A stretch of DNA of 64,000 bases. It comes from Triplophysa rosa. Taxonomy: Eukaryota; Chordata; Actinopteri; Cypriniformes; Nemacheilidae. This document shows, piece by piece, positions 34,537 through 45,587 of this stretch. A program made the translations under genes and the position numbers. Under the pieces are notes generated by a model. That model saw nothing but the letters and a program-made list of their open reading frames with translations, had not been told where the DNA came from and did not search any database. The first letter of the stretch is position 1, and every line of letters starts with the position of its first letter. The stretch is from assembly GCF_024868665.1 (NCBI RefSeq), contig NC_079905.1, forward strand, positions 3,526,197 through 3,590,196, written 5' to 3'.

Positions 34537-35940
34537 TGAAGACTCTGAAGTTACACCTTAACTCAAGTTATTCCTTTTCTAGGGCATAGCCTACTTCCTA
34601 AACTATACCTACCATAAGAGGTTCTTATGTCCCACGTTACCAGGTGCTTTCCATGGTGGTGGTGCTGAATAAATATTGATCATTCGACAATCAATTATTC
34701 ACAGGTACTGCTTTACTGCGTTATGTGAGGTGGCGGCGTTCTTTATAAAATAAGCACTTTAGAAATAGTTGAAGTTGCATTTATTAGGACTCATAGGATA
34801 AAAATAAACCAAATTGCAAACTAAATCCAACCTTCGATATTATTTAATTTTGAAATGAGTGTGAGAACCCGCAATCTCATGCCCAAATGTATCAACCCCG
34901 CTACACTAACTGGCAGTATGGTCATATCAAAGGATCTCAAACTTTGGGTCGGAGGGTCACGCAAAGCCACTTGCTGTTGCGATGCATTAAAAAAGTTTAT
35001 TCCAGTAACTTACAATCACTTGTATAGTTCACACGTTTATTGTGCTTGGACACTGAATGCTCAGGCGGCGTATTTACAGCGCGAAGCATGTAGCTTATGG
35101 CCGCGTTTATTAAAGCATTAAAATATAATCAACATTATTAATCACACTTACAATATCAAGGGAATGAGATTAACAAGTATGCCATTATTGTGCAGCCCTA
35201 CAATGAGGTATTTTGATATTGAAATTAAACATATTCATTCATGACAAGAAAAAGAAAAAGTAAAGTGAGTAAATGTGTGTTGTTTTCCCTATTTTCTATT
35301 TAAAAGGTGTGCCATGAGATAGCCTACCTTTGATTATACCTGTGTTTGGGAACCCCTTATTTATATTATCATATATGTTGCTATAGTGTTATTATTTACT
35401 CAACAAAAGCGCAGAACCCGGAGCATAATCAACAGCTATAGCAGCAAAAAAGAGCTGATTTCGGGGCTTTGTATTTGACAAAGTTAGACCAACACGATCC
35501 AAAAGCTATTTGCTGCCGTGGCAGGTTAACTTTTCTATCATTATAATTGCAGCATAAAGTGTAGCCAGGTTTTCAAGGTTTAAATGCACTAAATGCTCCG
35601 CGGTTGGCGCCATCTTTGATTTAGCCAAAAAATTGCAGTTTGACTAAACTTTATTTCCCAATCTTTCTCTTTAAATATACTCAAAATGTGTTGGGTTGCC
35701 AGCTGATGCACCTTATTTAGATAATATCATTAAAAAGCTAACAACCATAAGTGTAAAGACAATTATATTCTTTGCATGAAAACATGTCAACATAATATTC
35801 TTTTTAAGTTTAGAATTTTATTTGTAAAGACTGCGATGTAAAGAAGCTTTTTTCCACTGTGGCCACAGCGGGATGTACTCTTCACAGTGTTAAGGTATAG
35901 CTAAGAGTGCTCCAGACTAACCTTCCGAACGTATAACTTA
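34537..35940. other. Intergenic stretch without a recognisable gene
   Basis: Unremarkable AT-rich DNA. A few short frames show no domain. Confidence 0.5.
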
Positions 35941-36160
35941 CACACTGTAAAAAAATCCCGTAAAAAAACAGATAAAGTACTGGCAGAAAATTACCAGTAC
36001 ATTTTCCTTTATTTTACGGACATTTCCATTAATGCTAAAATGCAAATGAATGCAGTGCAAAATGTAAAATACAGGTAAAACAACTGTAAAAATGAACACG
36101 GAAAATTCCTTCATATTAGTATATTGTGCCCTATTTTTACGGCTTTTTTTTAGAGTGCAG
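35941..36160. mobile_element. Short MITE (CACTGTAAAAAAATCCCG ends)
   Basis: Left end CACTGTAAAAAAATCCCGTA. Right end TTTTTACGGCTTTTTTTTAG, then AGTGCAG, which is the approximate complement. The interior has TGGCAGAAAATTACCAGTAC. Similar wording occurs at 55161-55425. Confidence 0.65.
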
Positions 36161-36343
36161 AAGGTATACTTAACTAAGAACGTTTCGGGAAACACATATT
36201 TACGGTAAGGTACAACTTAAGGTATAACTTAAGAACGACGTAGCGTTAAGAAGGTTTCGGGAAACGCGGCGATCATTCACACTGTACAACTAATTTATTC
36301 ATTGTCGATTGATTTTTGTCTAATAAGTTTTTCCCGCCCCCCG

Positions 36344-36364
36344 CTCTCTCTCTCTCTCTCTCTC

Positions 36365-36442
<78 letters not shown>

Positions 36443-36459
36443 TCCCTCTCCCTCTCCCT

Positions 36460-36524
<65 letters not shown>

Positions 36525-36535
36525 TCCCTCTCCCT

Positions 36536-36625
<90 letters not shown>
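36344..36625. repeat. (CT)n microsatellite with two CCCTCT blocks
   Basis: 282 bp of uninterrupted pyrimidine repeat apart from a CA near 36367. Two (CCCTCT)n blocks lie near 36438-36472 and 36520-36548. Long translated frames across it are artefacts. Polypyrimidine mirror-repeat DNA of this kind can form triplex structures. Confidence 0.97.
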
Positions 36626-36628
<3 letters not shown>

Positions 36629-38369
36629 TTTTGTGCATATTATGTTTTAATGTACTTGAATGCTGTATGTTTCAGGATAAGTTAAGAAGGTTAACCACAG
36701 GTACAGTGGGTCGAGGACCAGGCAGACACGCACAGAGAACATCAGACTCAGGCTATAATTGGAATTGAAACATTGCTTGATTTAATGTAAATTTGAATGT
36801 CAGTTAATGACATTTATTAATGTAGTAAAGTTGGTAAACTATGCAAGTTATTTTACGAACTTATCTTTAAATGGGTTGATGTCGAATGGAGTTTACATTT
36901 ATAAGTTGTCATTATATGTTTGACGTAAATTTGACTTGGCCAATAATTGTTTACCTTTGAATGTTTTACATTGATTTTGGTTACTGCTTCACTTCTTGAA
37001 AAGGTCTCCTACAAGTCATACTTTTACAAATATTTTTTTGGGCACTTAAATCACTGTCCTTAAGAACATTTCTATAACTTTTTATAAATATGGGCCCTCG
37101 CCTGTGTTTATGTTTGGGGAAATACCAGTAGATTTTGCTCCATGCAAGTGAGATTAGCTAGTGGGAACTGTGTCATTTCGCCATTGCGGTGACTAAAAAA
37201 TCCAATTCATTACTTGCAATAAGTTTCGAGATATCTTGTGTAGGCCTATTTTGGTAATTGAATTAATCTTACGTTTCATTCATATAATGAAAAATCAAGT
37301 TTTAGGGCTACCCTTTACCAGAAAGAATGAATGTGCATTTTCCCCATATTCCATTTAAAAGTATTTTGGTGGCGAAATAAACCTGTTTAGGTGGTTTCTG
37401 GAATGAAATTGTTTGAAATATACTGTATGTAATACAATAAACATTTTTTAGCTAATGCTGCTCTCTACATTTTTAACTGATTGACATATGGACTATATTT
37501 CAGTAAGCCGTGCAATTTAAACATAACTTCTGATGTGCATTTATGTTCATGGAATTTATAATAAAAAAAGAGACGACTGTGCGCTTGATCTGCGCTGCAT
37601 GACACATCACGTGTGGGGTTAGGGGCTACTACATCCCTGAAATTAGTTTGCAGGGAGGGATGTCTGGGTTATAACCAGTCCCGCGTTCGGCTTTTGCGGA
37701 CCTGGGATAACGCATTCTTAGATTCCTTGTGTGCCCGTTATATTCAATTAACTTGTAAATGAAATGTTTAATCAACCACTGTAAAACAAGCCCATTCTCA
37801 TGAATGAAATGTGTATAAATAACACGCGCTGTTGCAATATCGTGTAACTCCAAAACAACGGGTGTCAAATTTCCCGTTTTTCAAATTAAAATAACGAGAA
37901 ATACATAATGCATCCCCTAAATGGCCTAGTATTAATCATCATTAATACTGATATAATGATTAATCTTAAAAATCAGAAACCGTTTAGCAATAAAATCCGA
38001 ACAATATGTAGCCCATACAATTTTCATGAATAATTATTATTTTCTGTTCTTTTTTCCAGAGCGCATCATAAATAAATAACATTTTCTGCGCTACAGGTTT
38101 TGCTTCTTGTTCTGGTGTTAAAGTCTAAAGAGTTTTCTATTGATTTGTTCAACACAACGTGCTTTTATGCTACTAGTTTTTATTTATATAATAGGCTACA
38201 GATCAAAACCAAACAGACATGGAGATAGAAATGACAGAAAATGACATCAATGGATTTGTGGTGTAGCCTACGGTGGTTAGACGTCCCATAGTAAAACAAA
38301 AACAGTTTTTGTAATTTGTCATGTTAATAACGTTTCAAGTCCGTTATCTTATTTACACTGAATCCAGAC
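36626..38369. other. Intergenic stretch without a recognisable gene
   Basis: AT-rich DNA with only short frames and no splice-plus-domain structure. Confidence 0.5.
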
Positions 38370-38561
38370 CCAGATAGCACAATCCATCTGGTTTACGTCT
38401 ATTTGACGTCTGCATTTACATCTGCAAGACATCTTAAATACATAGTTTGCTCATCTGCAATAGTCTCGGAGACGTCTGAACGTCTGTAATACGTCTGCTA
38501 AAGATCTGGAGATCTGCTGCTTAAAAACATCTGCTAAACATCTTAGAAAGAGCTGTTGTAC

Positions 38562-39630
38562 ATCCATTCTGAATCAGAATCAGAAGAGCTTTATTGCCAA
38601 GTGTGCTTGCACACACAAGGAATTTTCTTTGGTGTTGGAAGCTTCTAGTACAGACATTCAACACAATGACAATACAATATAATATGATTTACAGTCTAAA
38701 AGATTCTAAATTGTGCATATATAAAATAAAGACTATTTTACAGAAAATGGGGGATAATAACATATAAGAGACATTGTACAGGGTAGTATATAGTAGAATA
38801 AACATATTAACAGATTGTATGTACACTTGTGCGAATGGATATTTTAGTAAGGTAGTGTTATATACATGTATAAATAAGATGTAGATATAATAAGGCACTA
38901 TAGTGCACACTATAGGAGTAGTGGAAGTGGAATATTGCTCTTAAGGAGCAGTTATCTGTTTAGGAGGGAGATTGCCTTGGGGAAGAAGCTGCTTCTGTGT
39001 CTGGAAGTCCTGGTGTTTGGTGCTCTAAAGCGCCGGCCAGAGGGCAGCAGATCAAAGAGTTTGTGTGCTGGGTGTGTGGCGTCAATGAGGATTTTTCTTG
39101 CCCAGTTTTTCACTCTGGAATCGTACAGGTCCTGAAGTGTGGGCAGAGGAGCACCAATAATTTTCTCAGCACTACGAACTGTCCGTTGTAGTCTTCGTAG
39201 GTCTGATTTGGTGGCCGAGCCATACCAAACAGTAATTGAAGTGCACAGAACAGATTCGATGACCACTGAGTAGAACTGGGTCAGTAGCTCCTGTGGTAGG
39301 TTGAACTTCCTCAATTGACGGAGGAAGTATAACCTCTGCTGGGCCTTCTTTACAACGGCATCTATGTGGGACTCCCACTTCAGGTCCTGAGAGATGGTGG
39401 AGCCCAGGAACCTGAATGACTCCACAGTATCCACAGTGCTGTCCAGGATGGTGAGGGGAGGAAGTGATGGAGGGTTCCTTCTGAAATCCACTATCATCTC
39501 CACTGTCTTGAATGCATTCAGCTCTAGGTTGTTTTGACTACACCAGGCAGCCAGCTGAGCAACCTCCTTTCTGTAGGCAGATTCATCACCGTCTTGAATA
39601 AGGCCAATGACTGTGGTGTCATCTGCATTC
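38562..39630 (-). mobile_element. 5'-truncated L2/Rex-type LINE
   Basis: The 3' end has the (GAATCA)n-like tail and CAGAAGAGCTTTATTGCCAA, read as its complement on the - strand. The coding end lies at 38952-39629. Truncation occurs exactly in the polymerase active-site loop. ATTCT at both junctions may be a target-site duplication. Confidence 0.8.
38952..39629 (-). pseudogene. Reverse transcriptase C-terminal part (LINE)
   Basis: Open for 225 codons to a stop. It begins NADDTTVIGLIQDGDESAYR, where the first residues are what is left of the YADD catalytic box. It continues with LAAWCSQNNLELN, the FRFLGSTIS motif, KKAQQRLYFLRQLRKFNLP and the closing KIIGAPLPTLQDLYDSRV and LLPSGRRFR segments. 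These are hallmarks of L2/CR1-group LINE reverse transcriptases. The start is missing, so it cannot be active. Confidence 0.85.
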
Positions 39631-39799
39631 TAAATCATAAACAGACATCTTACAGACATCTTCTAGATGTCTATATGACGTCTGACAGCAGACATCTCCG
39701 AGACGTATTGCAGATGAGCAAACGATGTATTGTAGATGTCTTGCAGATGTAAATGCAGACGTCAAATAGACGTAAACCAGATGTATGTGTGCTATCAGG

Positions 39800-40284
39800 G
39801 GAAATGCACGCCTGGCTACGTTGCTGCCCAGGAAAAGCAAAAGCGAGGCGATAAAACCATAATAATTCAAATTCTGTGTCCTCATAAACTACATTTACAT
39901 AAACAAATATTGGAATAGTTTCATGAGCTTAAATCTTCGAAAAGAATATTAAAAAATCTGCCATTCCCTATATAGTAATTATGTTCAAGATTGCAGAAGC
40001 CCGTGCGCATCAGTGTGCCTTTTCTTAAGTTACACTTATTTTCCTCCTGTGTTTTTTCCTGTAAAGCGGCATTGAAACACTTGGAACATTGCAAAAAAAG
40101 CACTACATAGAATTTGATTGAACAAGTTAAAAGCTCCAATAGCAGCAGTTTTTCCTTTACATATTTTAATGTGGGTCCACAATACTGTAACCCATTGAAA
40201 TTGGTTGAGAAATGTAAACGTTATTCACGAGTTCGCCAATGCAAATAATAATGATGGCAGGATAATGCTGATAGCAGGGGTAGG
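39800..40284. other. Intergenic stretch without a recognisable gene
   Basis: Nothing supported beyond ordinary AT-rich DNA. Confidence 0.5.
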
Positions 40285-40575
40285 TAAGATATGCGTATGG
40301 CGTGCTGTCCAGGGAGCGGGCTCCGAGCTCGCCGGTTCCTTTCGAACCCGGAACACTCTCCCCCTGATGTGGGCGAATGCGCCGAGCTCGGAAACGGGGA
40401 GATGAGACGGGGAGGTGGAGGGGTGTTGAATTACTTGTAGAGATGGCACAGGTGAGATTTCTGGTCTTATTTATAAGGAGTCTCGCTTGAGCTGATAGGA
40501 TTGCTGATAGCGAACCAGCCGAGATGATGTGCTCTGGCTTCTCCCGAACGTTGTTAATGAAACATCATTTATGCT
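40285..40575. repeat. GC-rich dispersed repeat, copy 1
   Basis: It shares with 48764-49150 the opening ATGGCGTGCTGTCC or close to it, then GAGGGCTCCGAGCT-like text, GAAACCAGCC or GCGAACCAGCC, and the closing TTGTTAATGAAACATCATTT. This is compatible with an LTR or other retroelement end, but no coding part is adjacent. Confidence 0.6.
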
Positions 40576-41299
40576 TCATACAAAAAATAAAAAACGCAGC
40601 TTCCTCGTTTACTGGTTTTCTGACATTTTTCGTGTTTTTAACATGATTTTAATCTTCATGTACTGTCCGTAGTGATTCGGATATGCATAATACTGGACAA
40701 ATATGTGTTATGTGTAATGTTAAAATGCAAATGAGAACTCTCTCGGGATCCCCTATTGTTCGGGACTCTCGGCTGCAGCCCATGTTGCCCATTGGGTTGA
40801 CGGCATAATACATATAATTTTACAAATGCACACATTCTTGAAAAACGCGTCGGTAGTTGTTAAGAAAATTTCGCAAAGCCATGCTTTCGATGGTCTGTCT
40901 GTACTGCTTATATTTTGAAATTCCCTCTTCTCCCCTGTCATAAAATCACGTATACGCTGACGTATTCGGAACTAGGACCGTATGCAATGCCACGCATGAG
41001 GGAACATCACGTTTATATGTATAATTCATGAATGACACGTGGTTACGCTAATGATGACGTCACGACTATATGTTTAATCAATTTTATGCAAACCTTTCCG
41101 TTTTCTGACTTTCCATTGGCTAAAACCGATACGTCTGTAGACGACATTACGTCTTTAGGCGCAATAACGCGTCCACGCGTTATATCGTCTGTACACGTTA
41201 CGTCTAAAGACATTTTTGATCAAACGGCCTTCCATATCTGCCTGCTATGTTTTAAATAAGCACCAGATGACGCTGTTCTCAACATCCTCGAAGCTTTGA
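40576..41299. other. Intergenic stretch, ACGT-rich near 41040-41220
   Basis: No gene seen. The 41040-41220 part repeats ACGTCT, TTACGTC and ACGCGT words. This may be a fragment of a CpG-rich repeat. Confidence 0.4.
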
Positions 41300-41463
41300 A
41301 TAGGCTTGTTCGACTTGATGCGGCGCCGAAGATCCGACAGGCGGATGACATCAAAGTACCGTGAGAGCGATTCGAAAAACGATAAAAAGTTTGCTTTCGA
41401 ATCGCTCTCGCGGTACTTTGATGTCATCCGCTTGTCGGATCTTGCGGCTCCGCATCAAGTCGA
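41300..41463. mobile_element. Hairpin MITE, copy 1
   Basis: A near-perfect palindrome with arms of about 75-80 bp (AGGCTTGTTCGACTTGATGC, then GATCCGACAGGCGGATGACA, CAAAGTACCGTGAGAGCGAT) around a short loop. The outer right end has diverged. It is very CpG-rich against an AT-rich background. Confidence 0.75.
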
Positions 41464-41656
41464 GTGAGGGGAAAGCCTCAGTGCTTCATGAGGCTTCATT
41501 TCCCCATCCCTATCCTTAAGTAAGATCTGGGGTTAGAACCTTCTGACAATCAAATCGACACGCGCACGTGATTGGACAGAAAGTGAGGCTTCTTTTGTCA
41601 TCGATCACGTGACTCTGGGAAACCAATACACGCCCCGATAGAGGAATTCACTAGAA

Positions 41657-41833
41657 ATTAGGCTTGTTCGACTTGTTGCGGCGCCTAAGATCCGACAAGG
41701 CGGATGACATCAAAGTACCGCGAGAGCGATTCGAAACCAAACATTTTATGGTTTTTCGAATGGCTCTCGCGGTACTTTGATGTCATCTGCCTGTCGGATC
41801 TTGCGGCGCCGCATCAAGTCGAACAAGCCTAAT
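41657..41833. mobile_element. Hairpin MITE, copy 2
   Basis: Same family as 41300-41463 and more complete. It opens ATTAGGCTTGTTCGACTTG and closes with the complement CAAGTCGAACAAGCCTAAT. The arms match almost throughout. The DNA between the two copies contains two CACGTG E-boxes near 41565 and 41605. Confidence 0.8.
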
Positions 41834-42059
41834 GTGTCGCATGCGCGATACGTACATCGAAGCTTCAGTGTCATACGTAACATCACTACCACCTACTGCT
41901 TTTTGTTGTAAGTCAGACATGACAAACTTATAACAGAAGGAACTTCTCGCAATAGAATGTCAATAAAGAGGGTTGGATTGTTCCGGGGGCGTGAGCCGTT
42001 GAAAAACAGACTTGCGACATACTTTGATCTCGCTGCCGCGTGGTCACGTGGAGTTCTCA

Positions 42060-42435
42060 ATAGACATTTTCAAAGTGACAACATAAACAAACGTTACAGC
42101 GCATGCGCGCGATCGTGGAAGAAAAGTTACTTGGCTAAACTTGCCTCTCCAATATTTTGAATTTAGACCGATACTAAGCTCAACCGATGTCAATGTACCA
42201 TACGGTTTTTTAAATGTGACCAAACTACAGGACCCATTCAACAAATTGTTTTTTTAATAAAATGAACAACAGAATTCAACAAGTCGTTTATTTAATAAAA
42301 TTATTAAACAGTAAAATAATACTACAAATTAATATTAACATAAATTAAATAGAAATAGTTACTGTATATTATTATACACTAGCCAAACACAAACCAGAAG
42401 TTAACTGGGGGTCAGGCGCATGTGCATCCGATGAA
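42060..42435. mobile_element. MITE-like repeat, copy 2
   Basis: Second copy of the element in intron 3 of gene A (1879-2225), with the shared core around 42215-42250 and ends TAGAC and GATGAAACGGTCTATA. Confidence 0.65.
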
Positions 42436-42940
42436 ACGGTCTATAGTTCCAAACTGTCTGTTTCAATGGGTTTAAGCAGGACAGACAGTGGAAGCAGCTG
42501 TATTTGCAGCAATTTTCATTAAATACCAACACATTACCTCCACTGATTACTATATGTTGATTCCATTAATAGTGACATATTGTTTAATGAGTGTTAGAAA
42601 GACAGTATTAATCAGTTTTGTGTGTTTAATTTGACTAGGAAGAATGCATAATGTAGAATACAATAACAGTGTGTGCAGCATTTTTTTTTCATGCTTCTAT
42701 GTTCATCAGTACATCCCAGTTTTAAATTATGTTAGTACATTCACTTAAAAATGCACAAGTAATTTACTAATAAATAATTAATGATTGCAACCAAATGCAC
42801 CACAAATTAACAAGCAACAAATTGCAGTCAGTAGACATTTTATTTTATAATGTATATGTTACCGGCCTCAGACCTAGGGGATATCTGTGCCGGCAGCAAG
42901 CGATGCACAGGCGTCAGGCACTGTGGATCGGTGAATAAAC
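42436..42940. other. Intergenic stretch without a recognisable gene
   Basis: No gene seen. From about 42859 the text (CCGGCCTCAGACCTAGGGGA) may belong to the repeat that follows. Confidence 0.4.
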
Positions 42941-43852
42941 TGAGAAAGACACAAAGAGACTGAAGTTACGTCTGTTCGTAATGGCAGTCAGTTTATTACT
43001 CAACTAATTTCTCCTAACTCCTTTAAACTCAGATAATTCAACATTTGAACAATTTCACAATTAACAAGTACATTTATGCAAAACAATTATACACACCACA
43101 GATCGATTTGGACATGAGACAAAGTATATGCAAAGTATACCTAGTATTTGACATACTGCCATACAGCACTTTGTATGTTTGTATACATTTATACAGTTTT
43201 AAGACAAAACAACAGCAGATAACTTTACAAATACCATGAAAAATATATGTATATAGATACATATATAGGCCTACAGAATAGCATAGATCCTTAACCATAT
43301 TCCAAATATACTGTAACAATGACACCTTTTAAACCAGCGCACAATCACCAGGATAATACATTACCAAAACTATATTTCATCACAACTGCAACATAATTCA
43401 GTCAATGCATCCTCCTTATTTACTGCTATTTAACTCATTCACACAAACACACTGAAATATGAATGTGCCAAACAACGAAAATGCCAAACCCACAGTAAAT
43501 ACAACACGTGCTTGGGAGGTGAGACTATAAAAGGCCCTTAAACCCATAACAAAACAAGCCTGACATGGTTTCAATATGTAACATGGATAAAACATTTCTT
43601 TCAACTAATGAAATACATATCAAACTTATTTGTTCCGTCATTCCGTTTACTCCTCAATGAATTAAAACACATTCTAGATTATGTGTACAGGCCTATTCTC
43701 AACTCCCTTACACTCCCTAACACTACACTTTTACACATTCTCATCTGCATTAGAACAATAAATGAACATTTCAAATGAAATATATTCATACCTGAGAAAG
43801 ACACAAAGAGACTGAAGTTACGTCTGTTCGTAATGGCAGTCAGTTTATTACT
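42941..43852 (-). repeat. 60-bp perfect direct repeat flanking about 790 bp (LTR-like)
   Basis: Bases 42941-43000 and 43793-43852 are identical. On the - strand the copy reads AGTAATAAACTGACTGCCAT, which includes an AATAAA. That is what a retroelement R region with its poly(A) signal would look like. The DNA between has no long frame. Confidence 0.55.
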
Positions 43853-44111
43853 GAACGCACCAACAAGCGGAAGTTAGTCCCTTGCGTCTTCCAAAAGCGC
43901 CTGATGCGCCATCTATTGGCGAGGCGGTGTAATGACCCATAATAACTGTTGAAATTAGACCAGTTCTTATTTCTTTTAAAAAAAATGAGGGGGTGTCAAA
44001 TTTAACTTAAAAAATGGCGTTTTCTCAACCCATTACATATACAGGGAGATGATAGATAACATTTTTGTCTTCATTCAACCACACACAGTCAAAATCATTC
44101 AACCACACACG

Positions 44112-45355
44112 CCCTGCATTCCAATCCGCATACTATCCATCCTAATAGTATTTGAAAGTAGAATTAGTATGTCCCAAATAGTAGTATGTTAAAAACAGAG
44201 GCGGAGCCAGACGTTGTAGACATTGGGGGTTTAGCCCATATCTATGGACATGGTCCCCCAAGGAGATGTTTTCCCCATTTATGGCAGCTATATTACTATT
44301 TTACTAAGTGTTCTTTGCTTTATCCTTTTGAAACCATAACATAACAATGTTGACAATGACATTTTCTCTTCTCTTACCTAAAAAATAGGCAAAATATGTC
44401 TGCTGTAAGCCTGTAACTATGAAGTTACATAAAAATGGTACAGAAATAACAGTATACATATACAGTTGGGCACAGAAATAACGAGAACAGCCTGTAACAA
44501 GTGGGCAAAAATGATTACAGTTGTTATTTCTTTATATCCTAACAGTGGGCCAGCCCACATTGAGCAATGGCCCGCAGGCAGACTATTCAGAGCATTAACA
44601 TTAGCCATTAGCCGATAATCTCTGCATCAGTTAACAGTATTCACATCAAATAACTGACACTTTCACAGTAATAACGAAGCCACTGTAATAATGACCGATT
44701 TGAAAAGCGTGTTTACTGCCAAAAGATTCAGCATTTAATTTGCACACATTTAATTTTCCCTAGTTTTAATCTGAACGTCTTCCTCGGTTAGGTTTACGAT
44801 ACTGGACTGGAGGACTACCGAGTTTAAAGCTAAATTCTGCCACCTAGTGTACTGTATGAATTCATTTTAGAAACCTGAATAGATTCGGGGCTTTGGAAAA
44901 AACATTCGTGGCTTGAGCCCCCAAAACCACCCCCCGGTTGAAAATAGTATTCCAAAGATTCCTGAATGGTCTACTACTTCCGGTAGAAATTCGAAGTGCA
45001 GAATGATGCACACTCTGACGACTGATATTACCCACATCTCACCACGAGTAGACAGAGTTTAGTGAGGCTCCATTGCATTAATAAATTATATAACTGTTGC
45101 GTCACTAAATTAACAAATGTAAGTATACTGTAAACATTACATAAGAAATAATGAATGAATAAATACCTTAATGGAAAGAAGAGCTGTATTTTGATGTGTG
45201 TGACAATTATTGGCCACGATGTTTTCTAGGCAACAACGGCCACTTCCGCTTCCTGTTAGTATGTCCCAGTTTGTGCAATCTATTTTGCCATGCACTCAAA
45301 AGTAACTACTATGCCAAGACAAAAACAGTACCTGTAGGCGATTTGGAACGCAGGG
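44112..45355. mobile_element. TIR element upstream of gene G
   Basis: The ends CCCTGCATTCCAATCCGCAT and the complement CCCTGCGTTCCAAATCGCCT are inverted. AGTATGTCCCA-type words occur near both ends (44170 and 45260). It is split by the insertion at 44196-44940. The right end lies about 230 bp upstream of the gene G start codon. Confidence 0.65.
44196..44940. mobile_element. Insertion with CAGAGGCGGAGCCAGACG end
   Basis: The left end CAGAGGCGGAGCCAG is a common terminus of hAT-type fish repeats. The right end (CTTGAGCCCCCAAAACCACC) appears truncated before the matching inverted end. It splits the 44112-45355 element. Confidence 0.5.
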
Positions 45356-45454
45356 ACAAACACATAAAAGACAAGTTATTAATGACACGAGTTACTTCCG
45401 CATTCCATTCTTCTAACAGACGTCTATGGGAGTGTCGCAACTCTGTTTTTCAAT

Positions 45455-45587
45455 TGTTCTGGGCTAACGGGGCGTTACCAGCCGCTGAACTTCATGGAAG
45501 CTATTGACGGGCAGGACAAAACTTTTAACCAAGCAGGCAGTTATGTTACTAATTCTAACAGTTTTCAAACATAAAAATAAATTAAAC
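45455..45587 (+). promoter_or_regulatory. 5' flank of class I gene G
   Basis: Shares GGGCTAACGGGGCGTTACCA and the following AAAACTTTTAACCAAGCAGG with the gene A flank, so it likely holds the promoter and 5' UTR. The nearby TIR element ends just upstream. Confidence 0.4.

Larger units (their letters stand above)
38370..39799. mobile_element. TIR element rich in ACGTCT words, split by a LINE
   Basis: Both ends start near GATAGCAC and carry CATCTGGTTTACGTCTATTT, then GACGTCTGCATTTACATCTG, in inverted orientation over about 180 bp. The middle is occupied by an L2-type LINE at 38562-39630. No own coding sequence remains. Confidence 0.75.

Noticed and set aside
36302..36768. Long open frames of Leu-Ser or Arg-Glu repeats
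   Set aside because: They are pure translation of the (CT)n microsatellite in different frames.
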